Shown piece after piece: positions 25,208 to 33,673 of a stretch of DNA of 64,000 nt. Numbering within the stretch: position 1 is the stretch's first letter; each line of letters starts with the position of its first letter. Position numbers and translations under genes: made by a program. The notes under the pieces are model-generated. The model saw nothing but the letters and a program-made list of their open reading frames with translations, was not told the DNA's origin and made no database searches. The DNA is taken from the NCBI GenBank assembly GCA_047636995.1, contig JBLIGQ010000004.1, positions 55,460 to 119,459 of the forward strand, written 5' to 3'. The DNA comes from JAQWQB01 sp047636995 (GTDB taxonomy: Bacteria; Bacteroidota; Bacteroidia; Flavobacteriales_D; Sanyastnellaceae).

Positions 25208-26457
25208 TGACCATTACTGTTTCTCCTTCTGATCTTGAAGGAACCGTTAGAGCACCCGGTTCAAAAAGCCTCATGCAACGGTTTATTGTTGCCGCCCTTC
25301 TTTCAGAAGGGTATTCAACAATTCACAAGCCCGCTGAAAATGATGATTCTTTCCATGCTTTAAAATGCGCCGCATTGCTGGGGGCAGAGGCTGAATTGTT
25401 AGAAGAAAAAATCATTATTGAGGGCGGAAAACAACATCCTCCAGCTCCCTTAAATGTAGGTGAATCTGGATTGGGAATGCGCTTATTTGCGCCCGTAGCA
25501 GCCATGGCTGGTTTTCCCGTTACTTTAACGGGCGAAGGAAGTTTACTCACTCGATCCCTAACTGCATTCGAAAAAGTTTTTCCTCAAATGGGTGCTACAA
25601 TAGATACCACAGAAGGACATCTTCCTGCAATTATTGAAGGCCCGCTCAAAGGAGGAACAATCACATTAGATGGTTCCGTAAGCAGTCAGTTTCTGAGTGG
25701 CCTATTAATGGCTTTGCCCTTGGCGAAGGAGGATAGCATTCTGGTTGTGAATGAACTAAAAAGTACTCCGTACATAGACATGACCATTGAAGTGCTCAAA
25801 ACATTTGGCATTGAAATTCAACACGAAGCATACAAACGATTTACCATTCAAGGAAAACAGAAGTACATCGCAGCTGAAGTAGAAGTTGAAGGAGATTGGA
25901 GCGCCGGAGCTACTTTATTAGTTGCTGGAGCTTTAGCCAGTAAGAAAGGCGTGCTGATTGAAGGGTTGGGAAACAATTATACGCAAGCTGACAGGGCCAT
26001 CACAGGTCCTTTACTTTTTGGTGGAGCCAAGTTGATGCACCTTCCCAATGGCATTCGCGTTCAAGCGAACAAATTGAAATCATTCAACTTCGATGCCACT
26101 GACTCTCCAGACTTATTTCCTGTTTTGGCCGCATTGGCCGTTGGTGGAAAAGCACCTTCCACTATTACTGGAGTTGGCAGGTTGAAGCACAAAGAAAGTG
26201 ACCGAGGATTGGCTATCCAAACAGAATTTGCAAAGGCGGGCATTCAAGTTGACTTGAATGGGGATGCAATGACCATTCATCCTGGAACACCAAAACCCTG
26301 CACCATAGACAGTCACAATGATCACCGCATAGCGATGGCAGCTGCATGCCTTGGCATGATTGGCGGACCAATACGTATTGAACGTGCTGAGGCCATTTCG
26401 AAATCTTACCCGGGATTCTTTGAGGACTTAAAAGACCTAGGAGCACAGTTAAAATAA
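25207..26457 (+). CDS. aroA: 3-phosphoshikimate 1-carboxyvinyltransferase (EPSP synthase)
   Basis: 416 residues of the EPSP synthase fold, sixth step of the shikimate pathway. Visible sites: PGSKSLMQR (18-25, shikimate/PEP lysine), SSQFLSG, DSPDLFPVLAALA with the catalytic Asp, LKHKESDR with the catalytic Glu, HNDHRIAMA with the PEP Arg, and a C-terminal SKSYPGFFEDL. The PEP/glyphosate loop is GESGLGMRLF (85-94) rather than the E. coli type GNAGTAMRPL. Translationally coupled to menG by TAATG; both pathways share chorismate. The 3' end is 4 bp from the convergent HAD gene. Confidence 0.93.
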   Translation: MTITVSPSDLEGTVRAPGSKSLMQRFIVAALLSEGYSTIHKPAENDDSFHALKCAALLGAEAELLEEKIIIEGGKQHPPAPLNVGESGLGMRLFAPVAAMAGFPVTLTGEGSLLTRSLTAFEKVFPQMGATIDTTEGHLPAIIEGPLKGGTITLDGSVSSQFLSGLLMALPLAKEDSILVVNELKSTPYIDMTIEVLKTFGIEIQHEAYKRFTIQGKQKYIAAEVEVEGDWSAGATLLVAGALASKKGVLIEGLGNNYTQADRAITGPLLFGGAKLMHLPNGIRVQANKLKSFNFDATDSPDLFPVLAALAVGGKAPSTITGVGRLKHKESDRGLAIQTEFAKAGIQVDLNGDAMTIHPGTPKPCTIDSHNDHRIAMAAACLGMIGGPIRIERAEAISKSYPGFFEDLKDLGAQLK

Positions 26458-26461
26458 GGAA

Positions 26462-26890
26462 TCAAGAGCCCTTCTTGAATACCTCAACTTCTTTCATCTC
26501 CTTCACTAAATCAGTAAACAATCCTTTGAAGCGCGTCGCACGGACCATGTGATTGTCTATCCAATGGTAATTACCTCCTCTAGGTTTCCCCATGAGCAAT
26601 CCGTGGTAAGGAATCTGATGCTTGGCGAGCCATGCTTCAGTAACTTCTCTATGCTCCTCAGTGCGGGAGGTGAAAAAAGTCATGATATGTCCTTCATCGT
26701 ACCATTTCTGCATGGTTTCCAAGGCATCTGGAAAAGGCTCACAGGTCGCCATTCTTTCAGGCTGCTCATTTGGAACATCCTCTGTTATGGTGCCATCAAT
26801 GTCAATCAGGTAGTTTTTCACTCCTTCTGCCAACACCGGGGAAGCTTCATTTCCTTGGTCGTCAGTAGCTACTTTAAGGTCACGGGACAT
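26462..26890 (-). CDS. Small HAD-superfamily phosphatase
   Basis: 142 residues. Motif I is DIDGTIT (nucleophile Asp30, acid Asp32), motif II TSR in FFTSRTEEH, and a conserved MGKPRGGNYHWIDNH block supplies Lys and Asp of motifs III/IV. The compact size implies a minimal cap. Bacteroidota homologues are sometimes annotated as phosphoheptose isomerase, but the motifs are those of a HAD hydrolase. Substrate unknown. It is followed on the minus strand by bshC after an AT-rich gap. Confidence 0.8.
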   Translation of the reverse strand: MSRDLKVATDDQGNEASPVLAEGVKNYLIDIDGTITEDVPNEQPERMATCEPFPDALETMQKWYDEGHIMTFFTSRTEEHREVTEAWLAKHQIPYHGLLMGKPRGGNYHWIDNHMVRATRFKGLFTDLVKEMKEVEVFKKGS

Positions 26891-26909
26891 ACTAAGTGTG
26901 TTTATAACA

Positions 26910-26932
26910 CTAATCTAATAAACCTAGATTAG
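26910..26932. repeat. Perfect inverted repeat between the HAD gene and bshC
   Basis: CTAATCTA and TAGATTAG form an 8-bp stem around a 7-nt loop, next to a GTGT/ACAC inverted pair at 26898-26910. No T tract follows, so it could be an operator or part of the HAD promoter region rather than a terminator. Confidence 0.35.
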
Positions 26933-26966
26933 AAATCAACATTTGCATTCAAGAACATCACTAGTT

Positions 26967-28544
26967 TTATGAAACCACAAGCATTCCAGGCTCAAATGCA
27001 GGAAACTGTTCAATGAGTTTTTGAATGAGATTTCCTTCAACAGCACTTTCCAACGCAAAGAAGTTCTGTTCACGTTCTTGTGGATTGCCATTCGGGAATA
27101 AAGTTGCCTTAAGTTGAATCAATTGATTGATAGAAGTATCATTTTTCACTTTCAAGGCGCGGTCCATTGCTTTTTCCAACCTTTCAAGCTCTTTCATTTG
27201 TTTTGCCAGAACACCTTCTCCTTTGCCTCTCAATGTTGGGTCTACCAACTGAAGCTTTAGAAGCACCTCATCAAAGAGGGCTTTCGTTTGATTTTTCGCA
27301 TCGTCAAGCGAAGTAGAAACAGAGGCGTTCTTCTGCACCCACATCGCTATTAGGTCTTCCTCTCTTGTTTGCAAATCAACCAATTCAACATTGAGTTTGG
27401 TCAATTTCTTCACTTGATGCCCAGCAAGAATAGTGGCCCCATTTCTTGGCATAAGCACCGGATACGGCACTTCAAATTGGTCAAAAACACCTTTAAGCTG
27501 GAGCCAGTAGGCCAATTCACCAGGACCACCCACATAGATTAAGTTTGGTAAAATCACTTCTTGATATACCGGTCTCAAAACTACATTCGGACTAAACCTT
27601 TCTGGATAAGCTGATAACTCTAACAAAAGTGCCTCGATCGTCCATTCTAGATTGGTTCCTACCGCCGTGATCATGCCTTGCTCATGTGTAAGCCTCAGCC
27701 TCGCATTGTCTGTTAAATAAAACAGGTTAATATCCCGTGCAGAAATTTGCTCATTAAGTCCGTTCGCTTTCAACAAAGAACTCATTCCTTCAGTTGCTGT
27801 CTTCCCAATGCCTTGCGTAACCTCCTTCGTCATGCAGGAGGTAAACATCTGTTTCAGCTTCTGGTCATCTGCGTCAAGAACAATTACCCCTTCGTCTCCA
27901 AACAGCTCATTGACCAAGAAGCGTGTAGCTTCTGATAGGTTACGTTGCTCAGTGTACTCTTTAAAGAGCAAATACCGCGTGTTGGTCTCATCCCAGCGCA
28001 TCACTTTTGCCCACTCTTCCAAAACATCTGAAAGTGCATCTGTAGACATTCGCCCAACGGCTCCCTGCTCTTTCGCTTCCCAATGAAAAGATTCTTTAAA
28101 GGCTGAAAAGTGGTTGATTTCTGCTAAATCGTGGTCTTCACTCGCCATCCAATAGACCGGAACGAATGTTTTACCTGGAATTTGCTCATTCATCGCTTTC
28201 GAAAGCCCGATGGTGTGTGCAATTTTATATATGAAAAAGGCCGGACCTGAAAAGATCCCTAGCTGATGCCCTGTTGTGACTGAATACGTATTCCCCAACC
28301 CCAGTTTCGCAATGTTAGACATAGACTCAGGTGAGGCCAGTCCTTTATTCTGATGTGTCAAAGATGCCACAAGAACCGAACGTTTTTCAGCTTCAAACGG
28401 CCTTTCTTCGGCATAGGTTCTAATGCCTTGAAGGGTAGGATAATGATTGATAAATGGTTTTAAAGAAGAGTCTTGGGTCAACAGACGTTTGAAAACATCG
28501 CTTGATGATTTCGACTCAATGTAAGGTATGTGGTTCCAGCGCAT
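26967..28544 (-). CDS. bshC: Putative cysteine ligase BshC (bacillithiol biosynthesis)
   Basis: 525 residues, the usual BshC length. Diagnostic strings are TTGHQLGIFSGPAFFIYKI (~92-110), YWMASEDHDLAEI (~132-144), VGGPGELAYWLQLKG (~330-344) and a C-terminal coiled-coil (~420-480) followed by ERNF-like residues (EREQNFFALES). BshC adds cysteine to glucosaminyl-malate in the last step of bacillithiol synthesis. bshA and bshB are not in the window. Start at 28544 is supported by TACCTTCG 4 bases upstream. Confidence 0.95.
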   Translation of the reverse strand: MRWNHIPYIESKSSSDVFKRLLTQDSSLKPFINHYPTLQGIRTYAEERPFEAEKRSVLVASLTHQNKGLASPESMSNIAKLGLGNTYSVTTGHQLGIFSGPAFFIYKIAHTIGLSKAMNEQIPGKTFVPVYWMASEDHDLAEINHFSAFKESFHWEAKEQGAVGRMSTDALSDVLEEWAKVMRWDETNTRYLLFKEYTEQRNLSEATRFLVNELFGDEGVIVLDADDQKLKQMFTSCMTKEVTQGIGKTATEGMSSLLKANGLNEQISARDINLFYLTDNARLRLTHEQGMITAVGTNLEWTIEALLLELSAYPERFSPNVVLRPVYQEVILPNLIYVGGPGELAYWLQLKGVFDQFEVPYPVLMPRNGATILAGHQVKKLTKLNVELVDLQTREEDLIAMWVQKNASVSTSLDDAKNQTKALFDEVLLKLQLVDPTLRGKGEGVLAKQMKELERLEKAMDRALKVKNDTSINQLIQLKATLFPNGNPQEREQNFFALESAVEGNLIQKLIEQFPAFEPGMLVVS

Positions 28545-28548
28545 AGCG

Positions 28549-28556
28549 CGAAGGTA
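28549..28556 (-). promoter_or_regulatory. -7 element of bshC, leaderless-type
   Basis: TACCTTCG (one mismatch to TAnnTTTG) is followed by CGCT and the ATG. Confidence 0.5.
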
Positions 28557-28574
28557 GTAAGGGAAAAAGAAAAA

Positions 28575-29621
28575 TTACCTCAACAAATTAACTGAACCCA
28601 AGTGAGTTTTCGTAATCCACTCTCCATCAAGAACTTGAACATCATAGGAAAGTTCCCAGGCATATACATTGGCCGGGTGCGTTTTTCCGCTCCTATCAAG
28701 CCCATCCCAACCTATATTTACATCTGTTGTTAAGAATAACAGCTCTCCCCATCTGTTGTAAATACAGAATTTGTACCCTGCAAAGGAAGGAACAATTGGA
28801 AAAAAGAAGTCATTGTCTCCATCTCCGTTTGGAGTGAAAGCATTTGGAATATAATAGGCCGGCTCTTCAGGAGTAACATCGATAGTATCCTCTTCTGGAA
28901 CTCCTCCTTTGTCTTCGTTTGCAGCGGTGGTTTCCACCGGAATTTCAACCATTCTGAAATTGTCTACGAAGTAGTAAGAGATCACCGGATTTGTTCCTTC
29001 CATTGGCTGTATATTTTTATCATCATCGTTTCCGAAAACACCTATTGTCATGTGCGATAAAGCCTCATTGGCTATAAAGCTGAATGAAAACTCTACCCAT
29101 TCACGCTCGTATAGAATACTTTGAATAATAAAATTTGGCGTAATATCAAGAGGCGTATTTGAGATTTGATTTGGGGCACCAACTGTAAAACCAACTCCTA
29201 GGTCATTGGAACCTAAGCCGCTCAAAGAGTTTGATGTTACCGCGCCATTGGTGATATTGAATGTTACTTGGTATTTTTTACCTGGCTCAAGATGTGTATC
29301 CAACTCAACCGAAAGGTACTCCCGCTTGTTGGTTCCTTTTATTCCTGTTGCAATAAAGCCCATTATCGCGTCCCCGTCATACGGGTCAACTAACGCAACT
29401 GGGGTTTCTGGAAGATCTCCCGCAAGGCTTCCATTGCGATGAAAGTAATCTGGACTTGCATCTATGCTTGCAGCGTTCGTCCAAGCATTTACTAAAGACC
29501 ATTCACCCATCTCAGAAGGCATCCCAGAATTAAGTTCGAAGCTAGGATTAGGAATCTGGGCTAAACAACTCAATGAGATAAAGATGGAAAGACTAAATAG
29601 GTAAGTGGACTTTGAACGCAT
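28575..29621 (-). CDS. Secreted protein with gliding-motility-type (T9SS type B) C-terminal domain
   Basis: 348 residues. A signal peptide (LFSLSIFISLSCLAQ) is followed by a jelly-roll-like domain (~23-225; IPNPSFELNSG, and YFVDNFRMVEI at its end) like those of cell-surface carbohydrate-binding proteins. The last ~85 residues (YIPNAFTPNGDGDNDFF, then YNRWGELLF, then GWDGLDRSGK, then NVYAWELSY) are the TIGR04131-type gliding-motility-associated domain that directs export by the type IX system. Probably surface-exposed; ligand unknown. Monocistronic on the minus strand. Confidence 0.88.
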   Translation of the reverse strand: MRSKSTYLFSLSIFISLSCLAQIPNPSFELNSGMPSEMGEWSLVNAWTNAASIDASPDYFHRNGSLAGDLPETPVALVDPYDGDAIMGFIATGIKGTNKREYLSVELDTHLEPGKKYQVTFNITNGAVTSNSLSGLGSNDLGVGFTVGAPNQISNTPLDITPNFIIQSILYEREWVEFSFSFIANEALSHMTIGVFGNDDDKNIQPMEGTNPVISYYFVDNFRMVEIPVETTAANEDKGGVPEEDTIDVTPEEPAYYIPNAFTPNGDGDNDFFFPIVPSFAGYKFCIYNRWGELLFLTTDVNIGWDGLDRSGKTHPANVYAWELSYDVQVLDGEWITKTHLGSVNLLR

Positions 29622-29633
29622 GTGTCTTTAATT

Positions 29634-29641
29634 CAAATTTA
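29634..29641 (-). promoter_or_regulatory. -7 element of the T9SS cargo gene
   Basis: TAAATTTG, an exact TAnnTTTG match, 12 bp before the ATG at 29621. Confidence 0.5.
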
Positions 29642-29971
29642 AAAATACACATAAATGGTTGGGCTTCAAAACCTAATTCGCATGAATTTTAGTAGGCGCG
29701 CATTCTAACTTTCATTTTCAGTTCCTTTAGTTGCATAAAAAAAGGAGAGCTCCGTTGAGCCCTCCTTTTACCTTAACCAAAACAACTTTAGAATTTTCTA
29801 TCCAAGAACCTTGCAGGATTACTCGGTAGAATCGAACTAAAACTCTCATTATAAAAACTCAATTACTCCTTGATTTGTTGTATTCGAAATCAAAAAAAAT
29901 GTGAATTGCTTTACAAGAGTTGCAGAAAATCGAACGAAGGTTATTGGGGGAGAGAATACTAAACGGCAAGA
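29642..29971. other. Intergenic region with 3' terminator
   Basis: 330 bp without a gene. It holds the terminator at 29740-29769 and, between that and the beta-barrel stop at 29972, about 200 bp of AT-rich sequence that would form an unusually long 3' UTR or could hold a small RNA. No RNA family was recognised. Confidence 0.5.
29740..29769 (-). terminator. Intrinsic terminator of the sigma-factor operon
   Basis: AAAAGGAG / CTCCTTTT (8 bp), one mismatch, then GCTC / GAGC (4 bp) and a 4-nt loop; seven T residues follow on the minus strand. Confidence 0.8.
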
Positions 29972-30949
29972 TTATTTACCAAAAAGATACATGACTCCTG
30001 CGTTTCCGCTCAGGAGAATGCTCTGGTATTCTACACCTGCAGCGTTAGAATGAATAGGATTGAAAGGGAATCCGCCCTTGAGTCCAAGATCAAGCCACCA
30101 ATTTCGGTCCATTGAAAACCTTACTCCTCCAGAAAGGAAAGGGGTGGCTGAAACAGTCTTATATGACCACGACTCATCTTGCGAAGAAATGGCCCTAATC
30201 TCTTTCCCTAGATCTGGCAGGAAGACAACATCAGGACGTTCATTTGCAAGTAAAAAGCGAAGATTTACTCCTCCTCCAAATCGCATGGTAACGTCTTTAT
30301 TTATCTCTCTTTCCCACAGCATTCCCAATGGCACTCGCAACCATGTTGTTTTGAATGGGTTGTTCTCCAAATTTACACGAAGGGTATCAAATTCACTCCC
30401 TAGTTCATACCTAAGCAGCAGAATCTGGTCAAGTTGATTGGGTACGAAATTAGCGAAGGTGAGCAGGCTATCATTTAGCTCATTTATGTCGAAATTAAAA
30501 TTGGTACCTGTAATGAAGTCAATTCCTACCCCTGAATTGAATGAAAACCCTCTTTTTCCTACTCCGCGCTCAATGAAAAGCATGATTCCAGATCCATTCC
30601 CTCGTCGCCTATCAGCCCCTACGAAGGCATTTACACTGCTGTAGCCTTGCTCTTTTGAAGTTAAAATATCAATTGGCACATACCCTTCAGCTCTAAACCC
30701 GCCTCGCCATGTTCCAAAATCTAGTCTCTTCTTTCGCTTCTTCTCATCAAGCGGATGAGCGATTGTGGTAGATACAGTATCAATGGTTACTTCCCTTTGA
30801 ACGATTACCGTTTTACCATCAAGAACAATGGTATCATTTGAAAGTGATATGAATCCTGAAGCAAGGGAAGCAGAAAAAACGAAAACGAAAAAGAGCAGCA
30901 TCTTTTGGATACTGCCCGCAATTCGAATATTGTATTGTTTTAGAGTCAT
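29972..30949 (-). CDS. Outer-membrane beta-barrel protein (hypothetical) of an ECF sigma operon
   Basis: 325 residues with an N-terminal hydrophobic signal (MLLFFVFVFSASLASG after a 16-residue polar start). A ~60-residue polar region (EVTIDTVSTT, KKRKKRLDFG) precedes a strand-rich body with GFRAEGYVPID, GFSFNSGVGIDF, MRFGGGVNLRF and GVMYLFGK at the C terminus. It resembles outer-membrane beta-barrels common in Bacteroidota. It is the last gene of an operon with a sigma factor and an anti-sigma-like protein, so it may be part of an envelope-sensing circuit. The exact function is unknown. Confidence 0.68.
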   Translation of the reverse strand: MTLKQYNIRIAGSIQKMLLFFVFVFSASLASGFISLSNDTIVLDGKTVIVQREVTIDTVSTTIAHPLDEKKRKKRLDFGTWRGGFRAEGYVPIDILTSKEQGYSSVNAFVGADRRRGNGSGIMLFIERGVGKRGFSFNSGVGIDFITGTNFNFDINELNDSLLTFANFVPNQLDQILLLRYELGSEFDTLRVNLENNPFKTTWLRVPLGMLWEREINKDVTMRFGGGVNLRFLLANERPDVVFLPDLGKEIRAISSQDESWSYKTVSATPFLSGGVRFSMDRNWWLDLGLKGGFPFNPIHSNAAGVEYQSILLSGNAGVMYLFGK

Positions 30950-30980
30950 TCTTGGTGATGACCACGAATATAGGTCAATC

Positions 30981-31667
30981 TTACTTTTGAACGGTCACCT
31001 TCACTGGTAAAGTGATGTGAATGGTTTCGTTGTCAGAATCAAGCTGCGTTAACAAACTTGAAAGGTTTGGTGACTGAAGGTGATTCATCCAATCAATTGG
31101 AAGTTGTAAATCATTCAATTTAGCCATTGCTTGAATTTGAACTCCTGCTTCAGTCTGAACTGTTTTGGCAGGGTCAATTTCTGAAATCTGTTGATTGTTT
31201 TGTTCTCCTGAGCCTCCACCTGTTGCACAAATAGTACCTGTGCTGGCTTTCTGATTTACCTTTATAACTGCTACAGTAGCCAATGCACTTATCTCTTTCT
31301 CCGAAATTTCTTTTACAGTTAAGAACTCAGGTAATTCACTTTCTTCAATTACTTGATCAACATTCTGAATCGCCAACCGATTGTGCACTGCGCTGAGTAC
31401 CAATTCTGAATTCATGTGTGGCACCGCTGCTATTTGCCCATTAATTGAACTTTCGCCACTATTCAGAACAAATGCTCCCGCAATTCCAGCTCCTAAAAGC
31501 AGGGCTGTATAATATACATTCAGTCTATTCCAGGCGAAGTGGAAGAAACTTCCTTTCGCCATGTGTTGTTTAATAGCTGACTGCACTCCGGCAGACGGTG
31601 TTGCCTCATAACCTTGCAACCCTTCCCGGAACATTTCAAAAAATGGATCATCGTGCCGCTTCATCAT
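30981..31667 (-). CDS. Anti-sigma-factor-like single-pass membrane protein
   Basis: 228 residues. An N-terminal cytoplasmic part (~1-48; DDPFFEMFREGLQGYEATPSAG) precedes one membrane helix (~50-68; VYYTALLLGAGIAGAFVL) and a ~160-residue periplasmic part. The size, topology and position (4 bp after an ECF sigma gene) are those of an anti-sigma factor, but no zinc-binding HxxxCxxC motif was seen, so this assignment rests on context. The periplasmic part has low-complexity stretches (TGGGSGEQNNQQ). The operon ends with an outer-membrane protein. Confidence 0.62.
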   Translation of the reverse strand: MMKRHDDPFFEMFREGLQGYEATPSAGVQSAIKQHMAKGSFFHFAWNRLNVYYTALLLGAGIAGAFVLNSGESSINGQIAAVPHMNSELVLSAVHNRLAIQNVDQVIEESELPEFLTVKEISEKEISALATVAVIKVNQKASTGTICATGGGSGEQNNQQISEIDPAKTVQTEAGVQIQAMAKLNDLQLPIDWMNHLQSPNLSSLLTQLDSDNETIHITLPVKVTVQK

Positions 31668-31671
31668 ATCC

Positions 31672-32217
31672 TCACAGATTAATCTTACTCATTTCAGCTA
31701 ATTCTCTTTGAAGATATTTCTTCGCCCTAGAAAGCTGAGATTTTGAAGTATTTATGTCGATGCAAAGTGCATCTGCAATTTCTTTGTGCTTGTACCCCTC
31801 AACAACGTACATGTTGAAGACCATTTTATATCCGGCTGGCAGTTTATTAATTGCCTCCATCAACTCTTCTTTTGTGAATTCACAGTTTTGATCTGGCCCT
31901 AAGTCATCACTTAAATCATATGATTCTGTCACGTCATCGTGATAGGCATGCTTCAAGTGTTTTCTATAGTGCGTAATAGCCGTATTGATCATTATGCGTC
32001 GAATCCAACCTTCAAATGACTTATGTTCAGAGTACATATTGATGTTCTTAAAGATTTTCACAAATCCTTCTTGAAGCACATCTTCCGCATCAAATGCATT
32101 ACGTGTATACCTTAAACATGTACCAAAGAGCATCTTGGAGAACCGGGCATATAGCAAGTCCTGGTCCTTCGCTTTGTTGCTTTTGCAACCTTCGATGATC
32201 TCTCTAAGGTCAGTCAT
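31672..32217 (-). CDS. ECF-type RNA polymerase sigma factor
   Basis: 181 residues with sigma region 2 (YARFSKMLFGTCLRYTRN, then AEDVLQEGFVKIFKNI, then FEGWIRRIMINTAITHYRK) and region 4 (INKLPAGYKMVFNMYVVEGY, then HKEIADALCIDINTSKSQLS, then RAKKYLQREL). It directs RNA polymerase to a small regulon, probably including its own operon. The start is ATG at 32217 and an anti-sigma-like gene follows after 4 bp. The activating signal is unknown, but the membrane-protein neighbours suggest envelope or secretion stress. Confidence 0.93.
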   Translation of the reverse strand: MTDLREIIEGCKSNKAKDQDLLYARFSKMLFGTCLRYTRNAFDAEDVLQEGFVKIFKNINMYSEHKSFEGWIRRIMINTAITHYRKHLKHAYHDDVTESYDLSDDLGPDQNCEFTKEELMEAINKLPAGYKMVFNMYVVEGYKHKEIADALCIDINTSKSQLSRAKKYLQRELAEMSKINL

Positions 32218-32310
32218 TATTTGGTTTGTTCAAGAGGAAGACGCCCCTTAGATTAAAAGGGTTGCGCCAAAATGAAAAAAAACTACCAAGAGATGAAAGC
32301 CAGAATTCCC

Positions 32311-33318
32311 CTACAAGAAGTGTTCTTTCTTCATATCAAGCCAAGAAAGGGCTGAATTGCAGAAAATATCTTCAACAACTTGCTCACTGAGGCCAGCTTC
32401 AGTGATAAATTTCCCGATTTCCAAGTCGCCAAGCGGAAATGGATAATCAGTTCCCAAGCTCACCTTTTCTGACCCCACCATATCAAGAACGTACTTGAGC
32501 ATTTTATCATCATGTGTAATGCTGTCTACCCAAAACTTACCGAGGTAATCTCTTGGATTCACGGGATTATCTACGGCTACCAAGTCTGGCCTGCAATTGA
32601 AGCCGTGTTCTACCCGCCCAATGGTGGCTAAAAAAGAACCACTCGCATGTGAAAAGTTAAAACGAAGCTTTGGCAAACGTTCTAGAACACCACTAAAAAT
32701 TAAAGAGCAGATGGCTCTGCTTGTTTCTGCGGGCATTCCCACGAGCCATGGAAGCCAATATTTCTCCATGTCTTTTTTGCCCATCATATTCCAAGGATGA
32801 ATCATAATGCACATCCCCAATTCTTCTGCTGCCTCAAAAATGGGAAAGAAATTTTCGTCTGATAGGTTCCGGTTGTTAATGTTACTTCCAATCTGAATCC
32901 CTTTCAACCCGATGGCTTTGCAGCGCTCTAACTCCTGAATAGCGAGCTCAGTATCTTGCATTGGAATGGTACCCAAACCAACATAATTTTTCGGATACCT
33001 GACCTGCAAATCAGCAAGGTCATCATTTAAAAACTTGGATACTTCAAGGCAATCAGCAGGTTTCGCCCAATAAGAGAACATCACTGGAATGGTGCACACA
33101 ACCTGAACCTGTGTGTCAAATTTCGCATACTCCTCAATGCGTTCTTCGGCATCCCAGCAGTTGGAGGCAATCTCACGGAAAAAACGACCTCCTTGCATCA
33201 TCCGGGCAAACCCTTGCCGATGGTGTTCCAAGTGAATGAAATCACCATATCCAAAAACTTCAGCCCATCTGGGAAACTTGGCTGGTAGAATGTGGGTGTG
33301 CATGTCGATTTTCAGCAT
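32311..33318 (-). CDS. Aminocarboxymuconate-semialdehyde decarboxylase-type amidohydrolase (ACMSD)
   Basis: 335 residues, close to the 336 of human ACMSD, and alignable to it along the whole length from memory. Metal ligands H7 and H9 (DMHTHIL), H174 (MIHPWNMMG) and D291 (GTDYPFPLG), and the catalytic His224 (FSHASG), are all present; FSYWAKP, YWLPWLVGMPAETS and GLGTIPMQ are family landmarks. ACMSD decarboxylates aminocarboxymuconate semialdehyde, diverting tryptophan/kynurenine breakdown from NAD synthesis. The ATG at 33318 was chosen because metal ligands begin at residue 7; an in-frame upstream Met adds 12 unrelated residues. No other kynurenine genes lie nearby. Confidence 0.9.
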   Translation of the reverse strand: MLKIDMHTHILPAKFPRWAEVFGYGDFIHLEHHRQGFARMMQGGRFFREIASNCWDAEERIEEYAKFDTQVQVVCTIPVMFSYWAKPADCLEVSKFLNDDLADLQVRYPKNYVGLGTIPMQDTELAIQELERCKAIGLKGIQIGSNINNRNLSDENFFPIFEAAEELGMCIMIHPWNMMGKKDMEKYWLPWLVGMPAETSRAICSLIFSGVLERLPKLRFNFSHASGSFLATIGRVEHGFNCRPDLVAVDNPVNPRDYLGKFWVDSITHDDKMLKYVLDMVGSEKVSLGTDYPFPLGDLEIGKFITEAGLSEQVVEDIFCNSALSWLDMKKEHFL

Positions 33319-33673
33319 CGTTTTATTCCTTTTCAGCGAAAATAGCCTTTTCAACGCGATTAGAAAATTTCAATTTCTTCTCTTCCCATTTAGCATTACT
33401 CCTTATCCCGCCGCTTTTAATTTGACAATCATACACAAATGACTTCTCTTTTTACTCCAATAAGGAGCGAAAAGAAGTCGGATCAAAAAACGATGCGACT
33501 TGGAGGCCGTTACCGATAACAACAACCCTAAAAAACTGTCTTACATACACTTAAAATTTATTTCAATCGGTCAAATGGAATTAATTTTATTCGACATTCG
33601 CACTAAAAATTAGCTGAATTAGAACACGTCTTTGTGATTTCTGAATTGCTAAGTTCCGACCGAAAAGAACGCT
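33319..33673. other. Divergent intergenic region
   Basis: 355 bp between the ACMSD-like gene and the GNAT-nitrilase gene, presumably holding both promoters. TAAGTTCC (33650-33657) is a weak -7 candidate for the plus gene, with TTTG at 33631-33634 as a possible -33. No RNA gene, ORF or strong hairpin was recognised. Confidence 0.4.

Noticed and set aside
26462..26478. Terminator between aroA and the HAD gene (TCAAGA / TCTTGA, 6-bp stem)
   Set aside because: Short stem inside the HAD coding end and no T tract.
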